This document shows positions 5,308 through 12,418 of a stretch of 12,418 nucleotides of DNA, one piece after another. The stretch spans positions 1 through 12,418 of the forward strand of contig JAOTWT010000040.1 in assembly GCA_029862725.1 (NCBI GenBank), given 5' to 3'. The first letter of the stretch is position 1. Each line of letters begins with the position of its first letter. Under the pieces are notes generated by a model. The model saw only the letters and a list, made by a program, of their open reading frames with translations. It did not search any database and was not told where the DNA came from. Both the position numbers and the translations under genes were made by a program. This DNA is from Acidobacteriota bacterium (lineage in GTDB: Bacteria > Acidobacteriota > Blastocatellia > Pyrinomonadales > Pyrinomonadaceae).

Positions 5308-6237
5308 ATGAGTGAAAAAATGAAAATCTTAATCGCCTACGATGGTTCGGAATGTGCGGATAATGCCATTCATGACCTGCCTCGGGCGGGGCTTCCCCGC
5401 GAAGCCGAGGCGTTAATTCTCGATGTGCGGGAAAGATGGCTATCCTATCCTTCAAATTCTGAAACTGTCACAGAATCTTCAGGGGCAAGTGAAGCGGCTG
5501 GCGTCAAAACCGCACGCATAAAGGAAGAACCGGAGATTGGTAAACTTGAGGAAGAATCCCCGTTGCTTTTCGAAGCATATGAAAAACTCAGAGCTTATTT
5601 TCCCGCCTGGAAGATTGATTGCATGACTGTCCAGGGTTCGCCGGCTTTTGAGCTCATCAGAAATGCCAGGGACTGGGACGCGAATCTCATCGTTGTCGGT
5701 TGTAAGGGGATGACGGAAAATAAAGATTTTTCGCTCGGCTCGGTTTCGCAGAAGATTGCTAATGAGTCACATTGCTCGGTACGCATTGTACGTGGACATG
5801 CATGGAAAAAAGGGGCGCCGACGAGAATCTTGATTGCTATGGACGGAACAAAACCGTCCCAAATGGCCGTTGAGGAGGTTGCCAGTCGAATGTGGATGAT
5901 GGGAAGTGAAGTCCGAATTGTCACAGCAAAGGATCCAAGCGAAAGCAATCAAAAATCGATTGAAGAGAAGACGAATATTGATCGCTGGATTAACTCGTTT
6001 ATCGAAACGGCCAAACAGACTTTGAAACATTCCGCACTTGGCGTTACAGAAGTTGTCGAGGAGGGCGACCCCAAAAGCGTTATTGTCAGAGCCGCGGACG
6101 AATGGGGTGCGGACTGTATCTTTATAGGTTCAACCGGCAAGGGAACTTCTCAAGAAAATCCGCTTTTGGGCACCGTTGCTTCGGCGATTGTCGCCCGTGC
6201 TCACTGCACCGTCGAAATTGTAAGACCGCAGGGATAG
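5308..6237 (+). CDS. Universal stress protein with two UspA domains
   Basis: The protein has 309 residues, the usual size of a tandem UspA protein. It is cytosolic, with no signal peptide. Domain 1 (about 5-163) opens with MKILIAYDGS and carries the ATP-binding pattern G131-x2-G134-x9-G144-S145. Domain 2 (about 172-307) opens RILIAMDGT and has G274-x2-G277, but 10 rather than 9 residues before G288-T289. Domain 1 holds a loop of about 40 acidic and serine-rich residues (47-88) after its second strand. Family members bind ATP or other nucleotides and help cells survive starvation or osmotic and oxidative stress. TAGGAG, 7 bases before the ATG, supports the start. The stop lies 3 bases before the next start, so this gene and the glucan synthase form an operon. 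Separate fusion partners were not seen. Confidence 0.95.
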   Translation: MSEKMKILIAYDGSECADNAIHDLPRAGLPREAEALILDVRERWLSYPSNSETVTESSGASEAAGVKTARIKEEPEIGKLEEESPLLFEAYEKLRAYFPAWKIDCMTVQGSPAFELIRNARDWDANLIVVGCKGMTENKDFSLGSVSQKIANESHCSVRIVRGHAWKKGAPTRILIAMDGTKPSQMAVEEVASRMWMMGSEVRIVTAKDPSESNQKSIEEKTNIDRWINSFIETAKQTLKHSALGVTEVVEEGDPKSVIVRAADEWGADCIFIGSTGKGTSQENPLLGTVASAIVARAHCTVEIVRPQG

Positions 6238-6240
6238 CTG

Positions 6241-9200
6241 ATGGTAAAAATGCTTGATTCCCGCATATCAAAGATCAGTAGAGATACCCTGCACATTCCG
6301 AAATTCAACGATGAATTGCCGATTCGCAGTGAATTCTTAAGCATTGAGCAGCTCGAAAGACGTGCCGCGGATTACGCTGCGAACCATTCAGTTTTCACAT
6401 CAATTCGCGAGGGCCGAAATCTTCTTACCCGACTTGATGAAAATCAGGCTCAGCTTATTGCCGATTACGAAGTTTTGACGGAAGCGGCGGAGGTTGGTGA
6501 ATCGCTCACTCCCGCCTCCGAATGGTTTGTTGATAATTTTCATGTCGTTGAGGGACAATTCCGCGAAGTTCAACAGGATTTGCCGTTAGGTTTTTACCGT
6601 CAACTTCCGAAACTCAAAACGGGAGAATTCGAAAATTACCCGCGTATATTTCATTTGGCGATCGAATTGATATCGCACTCCGATAATAAATTCGAACCGG
6701 CGAATCTCGAAGCATTCATAAACGCGTACCAGCGGCATACACCCCTGAAAATGAGCGAATTGTGGGCTTTCCCGATTTCGCTGAGGCTCGGTTTGATTGA
6801 AAATCTTCGTCGTTACGCGGATCAGATCGTGAGAGAACGGACCGACCGTGCTGAAGCGGACGATTTTGCAGACCGATTGGTAGCAGCGGAATCGGAAGAT
6901 TTTTCGCTTGATTATCTGCGGTCCCTTTCAAAAATATTTGATGGCGGGAAAGAAGAAACTCTTATTTCGCCTACTTATCTGGCACAACTCGCCTCCCGTT
7001 TCCGCGATGGGAATCGTGTGATGATCTTCGCACTTGAGAAAATCGAAGATGTTCTCCGCGGTGAAGGCGAAACGATTGAGCATCTTACACATCTGGAGCA
7101 CAATCGACAGGCTGCCGCCCAAGTTTCGGTCGCCAACATTATTACGAGCATGCGTCTCCTCTCGACGCTCGACTGGAAAGATTTTTTCGAAAATGTCAGC
7201 CTCGTTGACCGCGTTCTGCGGAACGATCCAGTTGGTGCTTATACGAAAATGGATTTCGCCACACGGGATCATTACCGTCATCAGATCGAACGTATTGCCC
7301 GGAAAACAGGTGCCGAAGAGATTGAAATTGCTGAAAGTGCGGTTGAATTCGCCGTCCGAGCAGCTGAAAATCCCGAAAATAAAAATGAGAAAACGAGGCA
7401 AATGCATGTCGGATTCTTTTTGAATACCGATGAGGGTTTGGCCAAGCTTGAAGAGAAATTCGGCTACAGGCCTGATTTCAGCGAATTTTCAGCACGGTTG
7501 CTTCATCGCTTACCCACACCTTTTTATCTGACAGCAATTGGTCTGTTGACAGCTCTATCTGTAGTTGGTGTTACCTATGCGGAAACAGATTTGGCCGATT
7601 ATTCGATAATTGTTCTCATTCTCACGGTACTCTTTGCGATCCCGCCGGCGGGGGTATTGGCGATAACGATTGTCAATTGGACGATTACAATTCTGCTAAA
7701 ACCGCGTCATCTCTCAAAAATGGACTTCAAGGAGGGAATACCAGAAACCGCCCGGACAATGGTTGTCATCCCTACTTTCCTGAACGATGTAACGACCATC
7801 GAAACCCTTTTTGAACGCCTTGAAATTTTTTGGCTCGCCAACGTCGATAAACACATTTATTTTGCACTGCTTGGCGACTTGGTGGATGCTGACAGCGAAT
7901 CGAAGCCTGAAGACAAGATTCTTCGGGAAGCAGCAAGGGATTGCTGTGCGCGATTGAACGAAAAATATAATTCTAAAGACGGCGAGCCGCGGTTTTTGTT
8001 TTTTTCACGTCGGCGGAAATGGAATGAGAGCGAAGACCGCTGGATCTGCCGCGAACGTAAGCGTGGAAATCTGCACGACCTTAATCGGCTTCTTCGGGGT
8101 GCGACCGATACGGGTTTCGATTTAAGTGAAGACCCGGACTTTTTGTTTCTGCAGACAATCCGTTACGTCATTACGCTCGACGCCGACACACGATTGCCGA
8201 GAGATGCGGCACGTAAACTTATCGGCACAATCGAGCATCCTTTGAATCGTCCCGTATTCGATGATGCGAAAGAGCGGGTAACGGTGGGTTACGGCATCTT
8301 GCAACCCCGTATCGAAGTCAGTTTAACGAGTGCGGCACGCTCCCGCTTTGCCCGGATTTATTCTGCCGGTAAGGGTTTTGATCCATATACAACTGCCGTT
8401 TCAGATGTTTATCAGGATCTGTTTGGAGAAGGCAGTTATGTTGGCAAGGGTTTATATGATGTTGATGCTTTTGAAGCCGCTCTCGACAGGCGGATTCCCG
8501 AAAACAAGCTCTTAAGCCACGATCTTTTTGAAGGTCTCTACGCCCGCGTCGCACTTGTGTCCGACATAGTGTTTTACGACGATTATCCTTCAAGCTATTA
8601 TTCATTCTCGCGACGACTACATCGCTGGACTCGCGGCGATTGGCAGATTATGCGCTGGCTGCTGCCGTTCGTGCCGGATTCAGAAGGTAAAACTCGTCGT
8701 AATCATCTGCCGGTAATCGCCCGCTGGAAAATTCTGGAAAACCTGCGTCGCAGTCTGATTGCCATTTCAATCCTGTTCTGGCTCGTTTTTGCATGGACGG
8801 TTTTGCCGCTTTCTCCTTTGATTTCAACTCTTTTTGCGGTGATCGCATTGACGGCACCGCTCTATCTGCAAATTGCCGCCGCACCTATCGAAGAACGAAC
8901 AAACAGTATTTGGCAAAACAGAAAACTTCAATTCATCAATCTCCTGAATGATCTGAAAACCAGCATAGTCCAGCTTTTTCTGCTGTTTGTTTTTTTGGCT
9001 CATGAAGCCTTCTCATTGACAGACGCGATTGTTCGGGTTTTCTACCGCAAATTCATTTCCAAAAAACATCTCCTTGAATGGGTAACAGCGGCACGGCGCG
9101 ATGAAGCGACCCGGAAGGATCTATCGGGCTATTACAGCTTTATGTTTTCCTCGCCACTTTTCGCCTTTCTTATGTTTGCAGGTTTGGCCTATTTTCATCC

Positions 9201-12200
9201 GCAAAATTTGATCTATGCCGGGCCTTTTTTGCTTCTGTGGCTGTTTGCTCCAGTGGTCGCGTTGTGGATCAGCCGTTTGACCATCGAAAAGGCAACGGTG
9301 AGCGAACTTTCTGTTGCAGATGTTCAATGGCTGCGGCTGATTGCAAGGAAAACCTGGCGATTTTTTGAAGAATTTGTCGGCGAGAGCGATCAGTGGCTGC
9401 CGCCGGATAACTTTCAGCAGGACCCGATTCCAATAACCGCACACCGAACTTCACCGACAAACATCGGACTCTTGCTTCTTTCGACGCTTTCTGCACGGGA
9501 TTTCGGTTTCCTGGGAACGCTCGAAACCATTGAACGTCTCGAATTGACTTTTATGACGCTTGAGCGTCTTCCCCGTTTCCGTGGGCATTTCTATAACTGG
9601 TATGACACGAAAACCCTTGAACCGCTTGTGCCTCATTATATTTCAACCGTTGACAGCGGAAATCTGGCGGGAAACCTGATAGCGGTTGCCCAGGGAAGTC
9701 GTGAGTTTGCCGAATCGCAATTGTTTGACGAAACAACGCAATACGGGCTTCTGGACACGCTTAAATTGCTAAAAACCGAAAGCGGAGCATTGCGAGAAGA
9801 TTCTCCACTGATCGGGCAATTATCGGACGAAATCAAAATTGCCGAAAAAGCCTTGAAAATTCCGACACCGAATTCACCGGAGGATTGGAAATCTCTGTTT
9901 GAAATTCTGAGGAACTGCGGAGAAAATTTTGGCAAAATTATCGGACAAATAAAGAAATCGCACATTTCAGGAAATTTATCGGAAATTGAATTTTGGAAAA
10001 CCTCTTTCGTTAATTTGACCCACAATTACAGCCGCGATTTAGAAATGCTGACGCCCGCAGATGACACTCCGGAAGCAACTCGTCAGGCAAAAGAAATGGG
10101 AGAAAATTTTAAGGCGAGAATCGAAAGTCTCGCCGGATTTTGCCTCCGGCTCGTGGATGAGATGGATTTTGAATTTCTTTATGAAAACGAACGCAAAGTC
10201 CTGACTATCGGCTATCGACCTGCCGAAGCTGTCCGGGACAATTCTTTTTACGATCTGCTTGCTTCCGAAGCACGCTTGGCGAGTTTTGTAGCGATCGCAG
10301 CGGGCGATGTTGAACAGGAACATTGGTTTCGGCTTGGACGCGGTTTGGTCGGAATAAACGGGAGTCGGGCACTCATTTCGTGGACAGGGACGATGTTCGA
10401 GTATTTGATGCCTCTGCTTTTGATGCGTGATTTCAAAAAGACGCTTCTGTCGGAAACCTGCAGGGCGATTGTGGCGCGTCAGATCAAATACGGGAAACAA
10501 CACAACGTTCCCTGGGGAGTTTCGGAATCGGCATATAATGCCCGCGATCTGAATCTCAATTTCCAATACGGCCCCTTCGGCGTTCCGGGATTGGGGCTAA
10601 AACGCGGTTTGGCGGAAGATCTTGTGATATCACCCTATTCAAGCGTTCTGGCCTTAACGCTTGAGCCCTCTGCGGCGATTAAGAATCTTTACCGTTTGGA
10701 ACAGGAAGGAATGCTCGGCCGGTTCGGATTTTTCGAAGCGGTTGATTACACTAAAGACCGCTTGCCGCCGAATCAGAAGTTTGCCCGTATCGAGTCCTTT
10801 ATGGCTCACCACCAGGGCATGACGCTCGTCGCAATCAATAATCTCCTGAATGATAAAATCATGGTTCACCGTTTTCATCGTGAACCGATGGTGGAATCCG
10901 CCGAACTTCTTCTGCAGGAACGTATTCCGCGTCTAAAATCGGAAGCCAAAAGACCGCGTGCCACGGCCGTTTCCTCGGGACGACGTAAACACGCGCTGGT
11001 CGCTCCCCTGCCGCGCCACTATCAATCCGCCGAACAACATTCGCCCGCTATCTGCTTACTCTCGAACGGTAACTGCACAACGATGCTGACAACAGCGGGA
11101 AGCGGCTATTCCCGGGTCGGGAATTGCAGTGTGACCCGCTGGCGGGAAGACACAACTTGTGATGATTGGGGGCAGTTTGTTTACTTTCGTGATCTCCGAA
11201 GCGGCGCGGTTTGGTCCGGCGGATTGCAGCCGGTTTTGCGTGAACCGCAGAGATATGAGGTTGTCTTCAGCGAAAGCAAGGCCGATTTCGAAAGAAGCGA
11301 CGCCGGTATTTCAACTAAGACTGAAATTGTTGTCGCAACGGAAGACGATGCAGAACTCCGTCGCATCACGCTTACCAATGAATCAACCCGGACTCGCGAA
11401 ATTGAGGTTACGAGTTATGGCGAAATTGTGTTGAACCAACAAGCCACAGACCAAGCCCATCCAGCGTTTGCAAATCTGTTCGTCAACACCGAATGGGATG
11501 AAGACCGGCATACAATCCTCGCTTGCCGTAGTCCGCGTTCCTCCGAAGATAAAGAGATCTGGGCGGCACAGTCACTTTATCTCGAGCGGGTGGAACTCGA
11601 TGAAATCAGCTTTGAAACAGACCGTTCTCAATTCGTCGGACGCGGAAGAACGGTGCAAAATCCAATTGCCCTGACTTCCGGGGATGAACTTTCCGGCACG
11701 ATTGGCGCTACGCTTGATCCGATCTTTGCCTTGCGTACCAGTGTATCCATTTCACCGGGAAAGCCAGTGAGCCTGATTCTTTTGACCGTTTCCGCCGAAT
11801 CCCGTCAGAAGGCTTTGGAAATTACGGACAAATATCTTCAGCCGGAAAGCTTTGAAAGAACCGAGAAACTCGCCTGGACACGCTCGCAGGTTGAACTTCG
11901 CCATCTCGGGGTCTCCGTTGATGAAGCCAATCTTTTTCAGCGACTGGCGGCACATTTGATATATGCCAATCCCATGATGCGTCCGCGTGATAAAGTTTTG
12001 CGGCTCAATCGCGGCACACCGCAAACGCTCTGGAAATACGGAATCAGCGGGGATTTGCCGATTATGATCGTTCGCGTCAATGCGGGCAGGGATTTGGAGC
12101 GGAATGTGAGCCAGATTCTTCGAGCTCACGAGTATTTGCGTTTGAGAGGACTGGAGTTCGATCTGGTGTTTTTTAATGATCAGCCAACGAGTTATTCTCA

Positions 12201-12418
12201 CGGAATTCGGGAAGACTTGTTAAGCCTGATTCGACGGAGCGCGGCGCATTCGCTGGTTGATAAACGCGGGGGAGTCTTTATTCGACGCTCGGATGAGATG
12301 TCGGATGAAGACCGGATAGCCTTGCACACATCGGCGAGGATCTGTCTTGTAACCGAAAGAGGCTCACTTGAAAAACAACTCACACGGTTCGTCAAACACG
12401 AGGTTTTCCCGCCGGCTT
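6241..12418 (+). CDS. ndvB: Cyclic beta-1,2-glucan synthase (NdvB/ChvB/Cgs type), C-terminus outside window
   Basis: An open frame of 2059 codons runs to the edge; family members have about 2800. The enzyme builds cyclic beta-1,2-glucan from UDP-glucose at the inner membrane. Residues 1-420 are a soluble N-terminal region. Membrane segments follow at about 428-448 and 454-486. The GT84 domain carries the D, DxD, D, (Q/R)xxRW set: Asp546 (LLGDLVDA), Asp647/Asp649 (TLDADT), Asp761 (SHDLFEG), and Arg792-Arg795-Trp796 (RLHRWTRGDW). More membrane segments lie at about 838-885, 908-930 and 967-1020. The glycoamylase-like domain (about 1070-1560) has FYNWYDT near 1118, WGVSES at 1425 and MAHHQGM at 1521, and controls ring size in characterised relatives. 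The GH94 beta-sandwich starts near 1600, with WKYGISGDLPI at 1931; its catalytic barrel is outside. AGGGA, 6 bases before ATG 6241, supports the start (ATG 6250 is possible). Confidence 0.95.
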   Translation, partial: MVKMLDSRISKISRDTLHIPKFNDELPIRSEFLSIEQLERRAADYAANHSVFTSIREGRNLLTRLDENQAQLIADYEVLTEAAEVGESLTPASEWFVDNFHVVEGQFREVQQDLPLGFYRQLPKLKTGEFENYPRIFHLAIELISHSDNKFEPANLEAFINAYQRHTPLKMSELWAFPISLRLGLIENLRRYADQIVRERTDRAEADDFADRLVAAESEDFSLDYLRSLSKIFDGGKEETLISPTYLAQLASRFRDGNRVMIFALEKIEDVLRGEGETIEHLTHLEHNRQAAAQVSVANIITSMRLLSTLDWKDFFENVSLVDRVLRNDPVGAYTKMDFATRDHYRHQIERIARKTGAEEIEIAESAVEFAVRAAENPENKNEKTRQMHVGFFLNTDEGLAKLEEKFGYRPDFSEFSARLLHRLPTPFYLTAIGLLTALSVVGVTYAETDLADYSIIVLILTVLFAIPPAGVLAITIVNWTITILLKPRHLSKMDFKEGIPETARTMVVIPTFLNDVTTIETLFERLEIFWLANVDKHIYFALLGDLVDADSESKPEDKILREAARDCCARLNEKYNSKDGEPRFLFFSRRRKWNESEDRWICRERKRGNLHDLNRLLRGATDTGFDLSEDPDFLFLQTIRYVITLDADTRLPRDAARKLIGTIEHPLNRPVFDDAKERVTVGYGILQPRIEVSLTSAARSRFARIYSAGKGFDPYTTAVSDVYQDLFGEGSYVGKGLYDVDAFEAALDRRIPENKLLSHDLFEGLYARVALVSDIVFYDDYPSSYYSFSRRLHRWTRGDWQIMRWLLPFVPDSEGKTRRNHLPVIARWKILENLRRSLIAISILFWLVFAWTVLPLSPLISTLFAVIALTAPLYLQIAAAPIEERTNSIWQNRKLQFINLLNDLKTSIVQLFLLFVFLAHEAFSLTDAIVRVFYRKFISKKHLLEWVTAARRDEATRKDLSGYYSFMFSSPLFAFLMFAGLAYFHPQNLIYAGPFLLLWLFAPVVALWISRLTIEKATVSELSVADVQWLRLIARKTWRFFEEFVGESDQWLPPDNFQQDPIPITAHRTSPTNIGLLLLSTLSARDFGFLGTLETIERLELTFMTLERLPRFRGHFYNWYDTKTLEPLVPHYISTVDSGNLAGNLIAVAQGSREFAESQLFDETTQYGLLDTLKLLKTESGALREDSPLIGQLSDEIKIAEKALKIPTPNSPEDWKSLFEILRNCGENFGKIIGQIKKSHISGNLSEIEFWKTSFVNLTHNYSRDLEMLTPADDTPEATRQAKEMGENFKARIESLAGFCLRLVDEMDFEFLYENERKVLTIGYRPAEAVRDNSFYDLLASEARLASFVAIAAGDVEQEHWFRLGRGLVGINGSRALISWTGTMFEYLMPLLLMRDFKKTLLSETCRAIVARQIKYGKQHNVPWGVSESAYNARDLNLNFQYGPFGVPGLGLKRGLAEDLVISPYSSVLALTLEPSAAIKNLYRLEQEGMLGRFGFFEAVDYTKDRLPPNQKFARIESFMAHHQGMTLVAINNLLNDKIMVHRFHREPMVESAELLLQERIPRLKSEAKRPRATAVSSGRRKHALVAPLPRHYQSAEQHSPAICLLSNGNCTTMLTTAGSGYSRVGNCSVTRWREDTTCDDWGQFVYFRDLRSGAVWSGGLQPVLREPQRYEVVFSESKADFERSDAGISTKTEIVVATEDDAELRRITLTNESTRTREIEVTSYGEIVLNQQATDQAHPAFANLFVNTEWDEDRHTILACRSPRSSEDKEIWAAQSLYLERVELDEISFETDRSQFVGRGRTVQNPIALTSGDELSGTIGATLDPIFALRTSVSISPGKPVSLILLTVSAESRQKALEITDKYLQPESFERTEKLAWTRSQVELRHLGVSVDEANLFQRLAAHLIYANPMMRPRDKVLRLNRGTPQTLWKYGISGDLPIMIVRVNAGRDLERNVSQILRAHEYLRLRGLEFDLVFFNDQPTSYSHGIREDLLSLIRRSAAHSLVDKRGGVFIRRSDEMSDEDRIALHTSARICLVTERGSLEKQLTRFVKHEVFPPA

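Noticed and set aside
7034..7423. 129-codon plus-strand frame and many minus-strand frames inside 6241-12418
   Set aside because: All lie within the synthase, whose translation matches its family throughout. They are shadows in other frames.
1..12418. CRISPR array, tandem repeat array or retron/defence island
   Set aside because: No regularly spaced repeats, reverse transcriptase, nuclease or toxin-antitoxin pair could be found on either strand.

Overview
The window carries ordinary bacterial coding DNA at both ends and a worn accessory stretch in between. Moderate GC, clear Shine-Dalgarno sites, a secreted amidohydrolase, a DUF6632-like membrane protein and a very large cyclic beta-1,2-glucan synthase would suit a free-living soil or water bacterium. 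Acidobacteriota is my guess for the phylum, held with low confidence because no marker gene is present.

Layout: (1) 1-1298, minus strand, most of a secreted metal-dependent amidohydrolase that runs off the left edge. (2) 1299-4700, a patchy region with a small secreted protein (1751-2122), a four-helix DUF6632-like membrane protein (2607-2993) with a possible coupled leader ORF, a decayed IS3-family insertion sequence (3038-3499, frameshifts, a nonsense codon, no catalytic core), and a secreted protein with two calcium-loop-like DxDxDG motifs (3554-4459). Diverged direct repeats lie at 1525-1572 and 4649-4697. Read on the minus strand they resemble the 3' end of a tRNA followed by an AT-rich core, so this stretch may be a relic integrated island. 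(3) 4460-5307, about 850 bases with no gene I can support. (4) 5308-12418, a tight two-gene operon: a tandem-domain universal stress protein and, 3 bases later, a cyclic beta-1,2-glucan synthase (GT84, glycoamylase-like domain, start of the GH94 phosphorylase) that runs off the right edge with roughly the last quarter missing.

The stress-protein/glucan-synthase pair is the clearest functional unit. It suggests that cyclic glucan production, an envelope or osmotic-adaptation function, is co-expressed with a stress-responsive nucleotide-binding protein. I found no CRISPR array, no complete tRNA or rRNA, and no convincing new defence or mobile system. The most unusual signal is the set of tRNA-3'-end-like repeats around the accessory genes.
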